From Chryseobacterium binzhouense (lineage in GTDB: Bacteria; Bacteroidota; Bacteroidia; Flavobacteriales; Weeksellaceae): 64,000 nucleotides of DNA. Under the pieces are notes generated by a model that saw nothing but the letters and a program-made list of their open reading frames with translations, was not told where the DNA came from and made no database searches. How positions within the stretch are numbered: position 1 is the stretch's first letter; every line of letters starts with the position of its first letter. Positions 19,106 through 27,370 of the stretch are shown here, piece after piece. Made by a program: the position numbers and the translations under genes. The stretch is taken from contig NZ_VKOG01000001.1 of assembly GCF_007474545.1 (NCBI RefSeq), positions 744,001 to 808,000 of the forward strand, read 5' to 3'.

Positions 19106-19675
19106 ATGAAAAACAACCCTTCATTAAAAGGCTTACTTGTTGCAATTCTGGTATTTATAGGTGCTTTTGCGATCTATTATTTCTTTTTGGCAAAAAAAAA
19201 TTATTACCTTGTAGATAATCCTACTCCTGATACGTATTATTTCAGAATAAATAACGGGAAAGAAAATATTATCTCAGGTGGTCAGTACGTTCAGGTAGAT
19301 TTACAGAAAGGCAAAAACTCCATTAAAGTTTTTGATCAGAACAAAAAAATGCTTTACGATTCTGCCTTTGATGTAAACAAGATTCGCGGGCTTATCAATA
19401 TCACTCATAAAGATTATTACATCAATGATCAATATTATGGCTACAATCTTAAAAAAGATTCATTACTTTTGGCATTGGATAAAACCATGATAGACGGGAA
19501 ACCTTATTTTGGCGGGGCAAAGCATTTTAATAAGCTGTATACAGAAGATTTTTATTACAATATTGATGAAGATTATGATCAGCTGATCAAAAATATTCAG
19601 AAAGTAGAGTCCAGATCCAAGATTTTCCGTAAGCAGGATTATCTCAATTATTACAAAGAATATTATAAGTTTTAA
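19106..19675 (+). CDS. Membrane-anchored protein of unknown function
   Basis: This 189-residue protein has one N-terminal membrane helix (about residues 8-28, LLVAILVFIGAFAIYYFFLA) and a tyrosine- and lysine-rich extracytoplasmic part of about 160 residues. I know no family for it. It starts the transcript with ubiE/menG and porT, which begin 3 bases apart from each preceding stop codon. A TAAATTTG -7-like element lies at 19076-19083, but no TTG at the expected distance was seen. Confidence 0.7.
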   Translation: MKNNPSLKGLLVAILVFIGAFAIYYFFLAKKNYYLVDNPTPDTYYFRINNGKENIISGGQYVQVDLQKGKNSIKVFDQNKKMLYDSAFDVNKIRGLINITHKDYYINDQYYGYNLKKDSLLLALDKTMIDGKPYFGGAKHFNKLYTEDFYYNIDEDYDQLIKNIQKVESRSKIFRKQDYLNYYKEYYKF

Positions 19676-19678
19676 GTT

Positions 19679-20410
19679 TTGACAAAAGATACTACACAAG
19701 TTACGCCCTACAATTCTGACTCCAGCAAAAAAAGTCAGGTAGAGGACATGTTCGACAATATTGCACCCAAATATGATTTGCTCAACCACGTTCTGTCTAT
19801 GAAAGTAGACGTGTTGTGGAGAAATATTCTGGTAAAATGGATGAAGCAAGACAACCCGAAAGAAGTTTTGGATGTGGCTACCGGAACCGGAGATTTAGCT
19901 ATTGCCGTAGAAAAAGGTACTGATGCAAAAGTTGTAGGATTAGATTTATCGCAACAAATGTTAAATGTTGGCGTTATTAAAATAAAAAAACTTAATTTAG
20001 ACGGCAAAATTTCCATGCAAAAAGGAGATGCGGAAAATTTACCTTTTGAAGATAACAGATTTGATGCAGTTTCCGTAGCTTTCGGTGTAAGAAATTTTGA
20101 AAACCTTACCAAAGGTTTGGCAGAGTTAAGAAGAGTGGTAAAAGAAAATAAAAGTGTTTATATTCTTGAGTTTTCTAAGGTAGAAGGTTTTTTAGCGCCT
20201 TTTTATATGTTTTATTTTAAAAATATATTGCCGGCAATCGGCAGATTGGTCTCTAAAGATAACAGGGCGTATACTTATCTTCCTGATTCTGTAAATGTTT
20301 TTCCGTATGGAGAAAAAATGAAACAAATTCTTATAGACACAGGATTTAAAAATGTAGAATATAAAAAGCTAAGTTTAGGTATAGCCACAATTTATAAAGC
20401 AACAAAATAA
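19679..20410 (+). CDS. ubiE: Demethylmenaquinone methyltransferase UbiE/MenG
   Basis: The start is a TTG at 19679, giving 243 residues. The next ATG (about 19748) would remove the N-terminal SKKSQVEDMFDNIAPKYD region that is conserved in the family, so TTG is preferred. SAM motifs are visible: VLDVATGTGDLAI (motif I), VVGLDLSQQML, and GDAENLPFEDNRFDAVSVAFG, followed by GVRNFEN. It methylates demethylmenaquinone to menaquinone, the respiratory quinone of these bacteria. It is 3 bases from both neighbours. Confidence 0.93.
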   Translation: MTKDTTQVTPYNSDSSKKSQVEDMFDNIAPKYDLLNHVLSMKVDVLWRNILVKWMKQDNPKEVLDVATGTGDLAIAVEKGTDAKVVGLDLSQQMLNVGVIKIKKLNLDGKISMQKGDAENLPFEDNRFDAVSVAFGVRNFENLTKGLAELRRVVKENKSVYILEFSKVEGFLAPFYMFYFKNILPAIGRLVSKDNRAYTYLPDSVNVFPYGEKMKQILIDTGFKNVEYKKLSLGIATIYKATK

Positions 20411-20413
20411 CCT

Positions 20414-21196
20414 ATGAATAAATTTCTATTAAAAGCTCTGGTTTTAGCCTCAGTAAATATTGCAATTTTTGCAGATGCTCAATTTAGAACCCGTAACAGG
20501 ATGGATAAGCTGGAAGATTTTGACCAGCAGACATTCAGCTGGGGTTTTTATTTGAACGGAAACAGGCTGGATTACCGCATTGTTCTTGATCCCAGATACG
20601 GAATGTTTGAGAATCATAATTTGGTAAAATCTACAGAAAGCTACAGTTTCGGAGCCGGTTTAATTGCAAAATTCAGATTAAACGATTATCTGGATGTAAG
20701 ACTGGAGCCAGGTTTGCAGTTTGCTCAGAGACAATTGACTTTTAATACTCAGACCAATGATATTTATAGAGACGGAAGTTTGACTAATGCTCCGTTTATT
20801 CCTATTGCACTTCAGGATAAAGACAGAATAAGAGATATAAAATCTACATTGGTAGATGTTCCTGTTCTTCTGGAGTTTCATGGTGACAGATGGTACAATT
20901 CCAGACCTTACGTGGCGGCGGGTGTAAATTATATTGTGAATTTACAGTCAAACTCAGATTCTCAGGATGATAATTTGCAGCAGACTTTCAGGTCTACAAC
21001 TCACAATTTTGCCTGGTCTGCAGAAATGGGTATTCAGTTTTATTTTAATAAATTTAAGCTGACTCCTGCAATCAGAGGTACATTTTTTATGAATAACGAA
21101 ATGGTGGCAGATAATCCCACAACACCTCCTTATTGGTCTGCAGCAATTTCTACTTTACAGACAAGAGCAATCATGTTTGTACTTAAGTTTGAATAA
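20414..21196 (+). CDS. porT: PorT-family outer-membrane protein of type IX secretion
   Basis: This 260-residue protein has a signal peptide (MNKFLLKALVLASVNIAIFA..DAQ) and a beta-barrel pattern of alternating hydrophobic strands, with FSWGFYLNGNRLDYRI near residue 40 and the C-terminal strand AIMFVLKFE ending in an aromatic residue. Sequence and the ubiE-porT gene order, which I recall from other Bacteroidetes, support PorT/SprT. PorT is required for secretion of sorting-domain proteins across the outer membrane. Two such cargo proteins are encoded at 44-52 kb. A terminator follows at 21219. Confidence 0.88.
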   Translation: MNKFLLKALVLASVNIAIFADAQFRTRNRMDKLEDFDQQTFSWGFYLNGNRLDYRIVLDPRYGMFENHNLVKSTESYSFGAGLIAKFRLNDYLDVRLEPGLQFAQRQLTFNTQTNDIYRDGSLTNAPFIPIALQDKDRIRDIKSTLVDVPVLLEFHGDRWYNSRPYVAAGVNYIVNLQSNSDSQDDNLQQTFRSTTHNFAWSAEMGIQFYFNKFKLTPAIRGTFFMNNEMVADNPTTPPYWSAAISTLQTRAIMFVLKFE

Positions 21197-21218
21197 AAAT
21201 AACAGAAAATTAATATAA

Positions 21219-21247
21219 AACGGGGTTGCATGGCATCTCCGTTTTTT
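21219..21247 (+). terminator. Terminator after porT
   Basis: AACGGGGTTGC pairs with GCATCTCCGTT (one mismatch, one G-U) around an ATG loop, followed by six T. Confidence 0.7.
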
Positions 21248-21276
21248 GTTTTGTCAAAATATAGAGACATTTATTT

Positions 21277-21305
21277 TTGTTGATGGTAATATTTTCCTAT
21301 TTTTG
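21277..21305 (+). promoter_or_regulatory. Putative flavobacterial promoter for the zap-6S-rny region
   Basis: TTG at 21277-21279 and TATTTTTG at 21298-21305 are separated by 18 bases. This fits the Bacteroidetes TTG-N17-23-TAnnTTTG pattern. Transcription would start about 20 bases before the coiled-coil gene. Confidence 0.5.
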
Positions 21306-21330
21306 CTATTAGTTAGAATAAAAGCCTGAA

Positions 21331-21633
21331 ATGCTTCAAGAATTAGAAACTCAATTTTCAGAACTGGAAAAAAAGATTTTGAATCTTCAAAAAAGTTATC
21401 AAAGTCTTTCTGATAAATTCTCTGATCTTAGCACGGAGCATCAAGCGCTGAAGAAGAAATATGAAGAGGAAAGAAAGAAAAATCAGGTTTTAGCAGAAGA
21501 ACAGAAAAATATAAAATTGTATTCAGCAATATCAGGAAATCCTGAGCACAACAGACTCATGAAAAACCATATCAACAGATTGGTAAAAGAAGTAGACTTT
21601 TGTATTGCACAGCTTCAAAACAGCGGATTATAA
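21331..21633 (+). CDS. Short coiled-coil protein, possibly ZapB-like
   Basis: This 100-residue protein is almost wholly a coiled coil: heptad-like hydrophobics run from residue 3 to about 65 (LQELETQFSELEKKILNLQK), with a short conserved-looking tail of NPEHNRLMKNHINRLVKEVD. Its stop codon overlaps the zapA start codon (TAATG), so the two are translationally coupled. The position before zapA suggests a cell-division partner, analogous to ZapB, but sequence identity cannot be claimed. Confidence 0.75.
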   Translation: MLQELETQFSELEKKILNLQKSYQSLSDKFSDLSTEHQALKKKYEEERKKNQVLAEEQKNIKLYSAISGNPEHNRLMKNHINRLVKEVDFCIAQLQNSGL

Positions 21634-21920
21634 TGGAGGTAAGGAGAATAACCATCAATATTGCAGGAAGAATATATCCTCTGAATGTACCCGCAGCTGA
21701 GGAAGAAACTTTGCGTAAAGTGGGGAAGCAAATCGAAAATATGATTAAAGATTTTGAACAGAATTTTGATGTAAGAGATAAACAGGATGCTCTGGCAATG
21801 TGCGCCCTTAAACTGGGAACCAATGCTGAAGTTGTTGCTCTGAATCATGAAAGAAATATAAAATCTTCCACCGAAAGGCTAATAAAGATTAATCAGTCGC
21901 TGGAAGAGTTCGGAAAATAA
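21633..21920 (+). CDS. zapA: Cell division protein ZapA
   Basis: This 95-residue protein starts at the ATG at 21633, which overlaps the preceding stop codon, and not at the in-frame ATG at 21600. It shows the ZapA pattern: strands MEVRRITINIAGRIYPLNVP, a helix EEETLRKVGKQIENMI, and a C-terminal coiled coil. ZapA cross-links FtsZ protofilaments at the division ring. The 6S-like RNA follows directly, an arrangement also found for ssrS in other bacteria. Confidence 0.85.
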   Translation: MEVRRITINIAGRIYPLNVPAAEEETLRKVGKQIENMIKDFEQNFDVRDKQDALAMCALKLGTNAEVVALNHERNIKSSTERLIKINQSLEEFGK

Positions 21921-21936
21921 TTTCCGGGAAAATCTG

Positions 21937-22104
21937 CCTACAGTAATTCTAACACATTAAAGGTAAACTCAACGCTAAACAATTACCGAACAAATGTCCA
22001 TTGAATGGCGTGCCGGTTCGTCCGGATTACAGACAGTGGAAATCAGTTCAAATCGTGTTGATTAGGAGTTTACTCTAAATCACTGGATTGCTGTAGGTTT
22101 TTTT
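21937..22104 (+). ncRNA. ssrS: 6S-like regulatory RNA (ssrS)
   Basis: The 300-base gap between zapA and rny holds a sequence that folds as one long hairpin. The ends pair (CCTACAGTAAT at 21937-21947 with ATTGCTGTAGG at 22087-22097). GTAAACTC (21963) pairs with GAGTTTAC (22066), and CCGG (22013) pairs with CCGG (22022) at the tip; a seven-T run follows at 22098-22104. A long duplex with a central bulge resembling an open promoter is the 6S design, and the location after zapA fits. 6S RNA binds RNA polymerase and tunes stationary-phase transcription. Ends are estimates. Not checked against a covariance model. Confidence 0.75.
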
Positions 22105-22227
22105 ATGGATTATTGTTAAAAGAAATAGCGGAATTTATTAACAGGTTTATAATGATTAATATTTTTCTAGTATCATTTTTTTAATAGTATGAAAAGATAG
22201 TTAGACAATTAAAACTCAATATATATT

Positions 22228-23799
22228 ATGACAGCAACCGCTATTATTATAGGCGTTATTTGTCTGGTAATAGGAGCTGCAGTAGGGATGTTTTTCTCTA
22301 AAAGCTCGCTCAATACCAAGGCAAAATTTATCATAGACGATGCAAAGAAAAATGCAGATAACTTATTGGAAAAAGCCACAGTACAGGCAGAATCCATAAA
22401 GAAAGAAAAACATCTTCAGGCAAAAGAGAAGTTTTTGGAGCTTAAATCTCAGCATGATGCAGATATTCAGGTTAGGGAAAAGAAAATGCAGGAGGCAGAG
22501 AAGAGAATCAAAGACAAGGAAAATAAGCTTAATGATGAGCTAAGCAAAACCGGAAAACTTGAAAAAGATCTTGACAGACAAATTGCAGATTATGCAAAGA
22601 AGAATGAGATTTTAGATAAAAAACAGCAGGATCTGGATTCTGCAACTGCCAAAAAGGTTGAAATGCTGGAGAAAATCTCCAACTATACTGCAGAAGAAGC
22701 CAAAGCAGAATTGGTAGAGACAATGAGAGCTGAAGCGAAAACAAGAGCTCAGGCGCATGTTCAGAGCATTATGGAGGAAGCTCAGCTTAATGCAAAAAGC
22801 GAGGCTAGAAAAATCGTTATTCAGACAATTCAGAGAATCGGTACAGAACAGGCAATTGAAAATTCTGTTTCTGTATTTAATATAGAATCTGATGAAGTAA
22901 AAGGACGAATCATTGGTAGAGAAGGTAGAAACATCCGTGCTTTGGAATCTGTAACAGGAGTTGAAATAATTGTTGATGATACACCGGAAGCCATTCTTCT
23001 ATCATGCTTTGATCCTGTAAGAAGGGAGATTGCGAGACTTTCTCTTCACAGATTGGTAACGGACGGAAGGATTCACCCTGCGAGAATTGAAGAAGTTGTA
23101 GAGAAAACCAGAAAGCAGATTGAAGAGGAAATTATTGAGGTTGGTAAAAGAACGATTATTGATTTAGGAATCCATGGTTTGCATCCTGAATTAGTTAAAA
23201 TTGTGGGTAGAATGAAATACCGTTCATCTTACGGACAAAATCTTTTACAGCACTCACGAGAGGTTGCAAATATTGCGGCAACAATGGCTGCAGAATTAGG
23301 CTTAAACGTAAAATTAGCTAAAAGAGCAGGTCTTTTGCATGATATAGGAAAAGTTCCGGAGCAGGAATCTGAACTTCCTCACGCTCTTTTGGGTATGCAG
23401 TGGGCTGAGAAATTTGGTGAGAATGCAGAAGTTGTGAATGCAATCGGAGCTCACCATGATGAGGTTGAAATGACTTCGCTTTTATCACCAATTATTCAGG
23501 TTGCTGATGCTATTTCAGGAGCGAGACCGGGAGCAAGACGCCAGGTTTTAGAATCTTACATTCAAAGACTAAAAGATCTGGAATCTGCAGCATTAAGCTT
23601 TGACGGTGTTTCTTCAGCATACGCAATTCAGGCAGGTAGAGAATTGAGAGTAATGGTTGAAAGCGGGAAAGTAAACGATGAAGTTGCCTCTCAGTTGTCT
23701 TACGATATTTCAGAAAAGATCCAAAACGAACTGACGTATCCGGGACAGGTGAAAGTAACGGTTATCAGAGAAACAAGAGCGGTAAATATCGCAAGATAA
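22228..23799 (+). CDS. rny: Ribonuclease Y
   Basis: This 523-residue enzyme has an N-terminal membrane helix (residues 4-25), a long coiled coil (about 35-185), a KH domain ([17 protein letters not shown], near 230) and an HD domain with [15 protein letters not shown] and LLHDIGK. Ribonuclease Y is a membrane-bound endonuclease that starts mRNA decay. Domain order and length are normal. It may share the promoter upstream of the coiled-coil gene or use its own 3' of the RNA. Ends at a strong terminator. Confidence 0.94.
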   Translation: MTATAIIIGVICLVIGAAVGMFFSKSSLNTKAKFIIDDAKKNADNLLEKATVQAESIKKEKHLQAKEKFLELKSQHDADIQVREKKMQEAEKRIKDKENKLNDELSKTGKLEKDLDRQIADYAKKNEILDKKQQDLDSATAKKVEMLEKISNYTAEEAKAELVETMRAEAKTRAQAHVQSIMEEAQLNAKSEARKIVIQTIQRIGTEQAIENSVSVFNIESDEVKGRIIGREGRNIRALESVTGVEIIVDDTPEAILLSCFDPVRREIARLSLHRLVTDGRIHPARIEEVVEKTRKQIEEEIIEVGKRTIIDLGIHGLHPELVKIVGRMKYRSSYGQNLLQHSREVANIAATMAAELGLNVKLAKRAGLLHDIGKVPEQESELPHALLGMQWAEKFGENAEVVNAIGAHHDEVEMTSLLSPIIQVADAISGARPGARRQVLESYIQRLKDLESAALSFDGVSSAYAIQAGRELRVMVESGKVNDEVASQLSYDISEKIQNELTYPGQVKVTVIRETRAVNIAR

Positions 23800-23818
23800 T
23801 TTATGCTCTTTCATATAA

Positions 23819-23853
23819 AGAATCCTTTCAGAGTAATTTGAAAGGATTTTTTA
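23819..23853 (+). terminator. Terminator after rny
   Basis: A perfect 10-bp stem AATCCTTTCA with TGAAAGGATT around GAGTAATT, followed by a T run. Confidence 0.85.
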
Positions 23854-23980
23854 TCTTTAAATAAAATATTACGCTTTGTTAAAAATAATTTTATTGAATA
23901 AATTTTATGATGAATAAAATTTAAAATTTGATATTTTTATTTGCGTAATTATTTTCTTTTCTTTAATTCTTTTCTTTATT

Positions 23981-25417
23981 ATGAAATATCTTTTTTTTAT
24001 TTTATTATTTGCTGGTTTTTCTTCGTTTTCACAATCAAAGAAAGACTCAGTTATAAAGAAAAATCTTGCAGAAGCCGAATACTATTTAGACAATTTTGAT
24101 GATTATAAATGCTTTGCTAAAGCTTATGAAGCTTATAATCTGGCGAAAAATAATAAAAAATATACTGCAGAAAGTTGTATATATATGGCTTCCAGCAGTG
24201 TAAATTTAAATTTATACAGTCTCACCCTAAAATACACGAAAATTGGATTGCTAAATTGTAATGATGAAGATTATTTTCGCAAATCTTTATTATATAATAT
24301 CGAAGGTGCTACATATTATGATTTAGGAATGTTTAATCAATCATTAAAAAGTTTACACAAAGCAATTGCTATTTTAAGAAATACTAAAGATGATTATTTG
24401 AAAACGTCTAGTGAGATTAGAAATTATCAACATCTTATAGTGGTTCATGAAAAAATGAATAATATAGATTCTATAAAGCTATATGATTCTAAAGAACGTA
24501 GCCTTATTGATAAACTTCCAATAAATACGTTTGCAGATCTTCATGTAAACTCTCATTATCTAAGGGTTCTAAGAGCTTTGAATTTTAATAGAAGATCAGA
24601 AGCGTTACAATCCTTAAATAGCAGTTATGATATATGCATGAAATATGATGATAAGTCTTTATATATCTATTACCACGGTATGGGCAAATACTACGCTTCA
24701 ATAGATAAAGAAAAAGCCCTGAATTTCTACTTAAAATCAATAAATGCGATGGAAAAATATAATATTCAGGCTGGTTTTTCAGAACCGTACCATGATGTTT
24801 CAAAGCTTTATGAAGAACTTGGAAATAGAGCGAAACAAAACCAGTATCTCAAAAAATATGTTTATTATCAGCAAAGAGAAAAGGCTATTAAGGATAGAAA
24901 TGTTGATTTGGTATTAGAAATGACATTGAATGATCAGAAAAAGAAAGACACTCAATTACTTAAAAACATCATGTGGCCTGCAATATTTTTACTTTTGATT
25001 ATTACGATTGCCGTTACTTTTTTTATTAGAAAATTGAAACTCAAACAAAGCAAATTGAAGAACCACCTTACTGAAAAATATAATGAAGTAGAAGAGTTAC
25101 AGGTGAAAGCAAATGTATCTTTTTCTGAGGTTGTGGAATATGCAAAAAATAATGATCCTCTTTTTTGGGCAAGATTCCAAGAGTTGTATCCTAATTTTTT
25201 AAATAAAATGCTTGTTTTAAATTCTAAACTAAAAGTTTCTGAGCTAGTTTTGTGTGCTTATATCTATTTAGGGTTTTCTAATAAAGAGATTGCAGAATAT
25301 ACTTTCAGATCTTTAAGAACAATAGAAAACAACCGTTACAATCTCCGTAAAAAATTAGACTTTTCCAAAGATGAGGATTTTACTGTATGGATCAGAAAAC
25401 ATATTGATTCTGATTAA
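23981..25417 (+). CDS. Membrane-anchored TPR protein with LuxR-type DNA-binding domain
   Basis: The 478-residue protein has a signal peptide (MKYLFFILLFAGFSSFSQS) followed by a TPR-like helical array up to about residue 310 and a single membrane helix near 328-348 (PAIFLLLIITIAVTFFI). A short coiled coil and a C-terminal helix-turn-helix near 415-460 (LGFSNKEIAEYTFRSLRTIENN, cut here to its core) follow. Topology predicts a periplasmic sensor and a cytoplasmic DNA-binding end, a one-component design common in Bacteroidetes. The window gives no ligand. It lies upstream of the fibre-gene cluster and may regulate it, which is inference. Confidence 0.8.
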   Translation: MKYLFFILLFAGFSSFSQSKKDSVIKKNLAEAEYYLDNFDDYKCFAKAYEAYNLAKNNKKYTAESCIYMASSSVNLNLYSLTLKYTKIGLLNCNDEDYFRKSLLYNIEGATYYDLGMFNQSLKSLHKAIAILRNTKDDYLKTSSEIRNYQHLIVVHEKMNNIDSIKLYDSKERSLIDKLPINTFADLHVNSHYLRVLRALNFNRRSEALQSLNSSYDICMKYDDKSLYIYYHGMGKYYASIDKEKALNFYLKSINAMEKYNIQAGFSEPYHDVSKLYEELGNRAKQNQYLKKYVYYQQREKAIKDRNVDLVLEMTLNDQKKKDTQLLKNIMWPAIFLLLIITIAVTFFIRKLKLKQSKLKNHLTEKYNEVEELQVKANVSFSEVVEYAKNNDPLFWARFQELYPNFLNKMLVLNSKLKVSELVLCAYIYLGFSNKEIAEYTFRSLRTIENNRYNLRKKLDFSKDEDFTVWIRKHIDSD

Positions 25418-25442
25418 TTATTTGATTATCAATTGTTTAATA

Positions 25443-25475
25443 AATCAAGTACTCGTTGAGTAGTTGATTTTTTTT
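25443..25475 (+). terminator. Terminator after the TPR/LuxR gene
   Basis: AATCAAGTACTC pairs with GAGTAGTTGATT (one G-G mismatch) around GTT, followed by a run of T. Confidence 0.7.
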
Positions 25476-25651
25476 GTTTATACAGCTATTACTGTTTCTT
25501 TGCTGTCAGAATATTTATGTTCCCAAATACGATATAATTTAAAGGTGAGCTGCATGATTTAGTTTCTCACAAATACAAAACAAAAACAAAGAAACAATGC
25601 CAATATTTGATAATGAGAGAATTTGTTTCTTGTGTAATATTTAGAATTAAA

Positions 25652-26071
25652 ATGGATAATTTAAAAATCAAAAGTTTTTTTTGTATTCTTATAATTATTT
25701 TTTCGTTTTCTTGCGCCTCAGAAGATGAAACGCAGACTATAGATCCGCCTGTTTGGATTCTTGGAAACTGGGCAGAAAAGAGTTTTATAAGATACCGCTT
25801 TACCAATAACGATTTTATTACGATAGATAGCAACGGAAAAGATTATAGTTTTTCCAGCTATCTTACAAGAGGTAGATTTTTTCTGAAAACTAAATCTGAT
25901 ACTGAATATGCTTTTTCTTTCAGAGGAAACATTGTAAACGGTACAATTGGCTCTCATAATATGCCAAACTCAAACTTTCAGAATCAAGAAGATTTTACTT
26001 TTTACTTTAAAAAAATCAACGAAAATACAATTGTTGATGCTCAGGGAAAAGTTTATGAAAGATTTCCGTGA
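25652..26071 (+). CDS. Small lipoprotein of unknown function
   Basis: I chose the start at 25652 (MDNLKIKSF), which gives a normal lipoprotein signal: a hydrophobic core and the lipobox FSFSC at residues 17-21. The upstream ATG at 25607 would add 15 residues before the signal. About 118 mature residues follow the lipidated cysteine, beginning ASEDETQTID and an Asp/Trp-containing WILGNW stretch that recalls lipocalin-like beta-barrels; I do not identify the family. The neighbours are also exported proteins. Confidence 0.6.
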   Translation: MDNLKIKSFFCILIIIFSFSCASEDETQTIDPPVWILGNWAEKSFIRYRFTNNDFITIDSNGKDYSFSSYLTRGRFFLKTKSDTEYAFSFRGNIVNGTIGSHNMPNSNFQNQEDFTFYFKKINENTIVDAQGKVYERFP

Positions 26072-26116
26072 TCAATTAGAGAGTTAAAAAAGACTTCATA
26101 GAAGATATATAAAACA

Positions 26117-26692
26117 ATGATTAATAAAATAGCTTTTGTTATAAGAATAAATAGTAACAGTAAGTATAGGATACTTATTGCTGTTTTATTATTGTTAATT
26201 GGGAATAATTTTTTTGGGCAAGTTTTGTATGTTACAGGTCATACTTTGGTGCACGGCGAAAACAATATCACAATAATCAATGCTGATTCAATTCAAAGCC
26301 CAATAGTTGATACTTATGCTGAAGTACAAATAAAAAAGGTTTATTGGAAAACCAATGATCCAAAGAAAAGATTGCTAAGAAAATTAGCCAATATTACAAA
26401 AAAGGATAAGATAAACGAGGTTTCTCAATCTATCAAAAAGCAAACAAGCAATTATACTATACTACCGTCTAAAACGAATAGTGACTTTTCGTTTGTATAT
26501 CTTTCATTATCAGAAAAAGGATGCGTAACAGACCAATTAAAGAGATACCAATCAGGTACTCTAAATAATTATAGCAAGCTTTTTATTCATTTTTCCGGCT
26601 ACTCTGTATTGCATTATCTGAAGTATCAAAATAATTTTGCTTCAGTAAACCATCGCTCGAGTTTTTCAGTAAGACCTCCGCCATTTTCATAA
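26117..26692 (+). CDS. Exported protein of unknown function
   Basis: This 191-residue protein has a long basic N-region (residues 1-17) before a hydrophobic core (RILIAVLLLLIGNNFFGQ) that likely ends in a signal cleavage. The mature part has no motif I recognise: a VTGHTLVHGENNITIIN start, lysine-rich middle, and a serine/proline tail (SFSVRPPPFS). It may be a shortened member of a surface-protein family, because it ends without a sorting domain, but this cannot be shown. A gap of 215 bases separates it from the next gene. Confidence 0.5.
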   Translation: MINKIAFVIRINSNSKYRILIAVLLLLIGNNFFGQVLYVTGHTLVHGENNITIINADSIQSPIVDTYAEVQIKKVYWKTNDPKKRLLRKLANITKKDKINEVSQSIKKQTSNYTILPSKTNSDFSFVYLSLSEKGCVTDQLKRYQSGTLNNYSKLFIHFSGYSVLHYLKYQNNFASVNHRSSFSVRPPPFS

Positions 26693-26906
26693 TTTCTTTT
26701 ATGGTGCATATATCTTCCCAGTTAATGCACTTTTTACATATTTGTAAATCATTGCAAGGCTTTTTTATTAAAAAATAAGCACAGTCAACTGTTGTCTATT
26801 GTTAAATTATTTTTCATAGATCTACAATAATAGTTAGACTTGGCTTTTATTTCAAAAATGGGTTATTAATTTATACTCTAAAGAATTGCTAAAATACTGA
26901 ACACAA

Positions 26907-27260
26907 ATGAAGAAGTTATCAATAATTGCAATAAGCATTTTGCTGTTATCCTGCAAACGTAACGAGCAATCAAAATCATTAGAAATTTCCAGAAATACTG
27001 ATATGATTTCATCTGGAAATATTATTCCTGATGATTTAATACACGATACTTTAACCACCAACAAAGGGTATCTGGTGAATATAGTTTTCAATAATGCTAC
27101 CAATACGGTTTCAATATTTTATGAAGGAGGTCATGTTGAGCTTAAAGGTCAGCAAACAGCTTCAGGAATAAGATATACAGGTGACGGTTACGAATTGCTA
27201 GGCAAAGGAAGTTGCTTAGAACTAAGAAAAGACAATAAAACCATCGCAAAAAAACAATAA
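26907..27260 (+). CDS. MliC-like lipoprotein, copy 1
   Basis: This 117-residue lipoprotein has a signal peptide ending in the lipobox LLLSC (Cys16). The C-terminal third (ASGIRYTGDGYELLGKGSCL) matches the shape of the MliC/PliC lysozyme-inhibitor fold, where a Y-x-x-x-Y..G-K-G stretch precedes the terminal strand. The inhibitor cysteines are absent, so inhibition is not implied. It is the first gene of a tight cluster (26 bases to the next) and is paralogous to the gene at 29227. Confidence 0.65.
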   Translation: MKKLSIIAISILLLSCKRNEQSKSLEISRNTDMISSGNIIPDDLIHDTLTTNKGYLVNIVFNNATNTVSIFYEGGHVELKGQQTASGIRYTGDGYELLGKGSCLELRKDNKTIAKKQ

Positions 27261-27370
27261 ACGTAACCTTTTTACAATTTAACACAATGAAAAAACAATT
27301 ATTAGCAGTAGCACTTCTTGCTACAGGTCTTTTTTTTGCCCAAGAAGGCAGAGTGGGGATTAATACCACA
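27159..27370 (+). repeat. Direct repeat, copy 1 (end of lipoprotein to start of fibre gene)
   Basis: About 212 bases covering the 3' end of the lipoprotein gene, the 26-base spacer and the 5' end of the fibre gene match the segment at 29479-29690 without an indel (constant offset of 2320). Shared runs include GCTTCAGGAATAAG and the AACACAATGAAAAAACAAT start. Confidence 0.8.

Noticed and set aside
25607-25651. Longer start for the lipoprotein at 25652.
   Set aside because: The extra 15 residues would put charged residues ahead of a signal peptide that is complete without them.
26700-26790. AT-rich near-palindrome around 26757-26780 as a terminator.
   Set aside because: Pairing is imperfect and almost only A-T; too weak to call.
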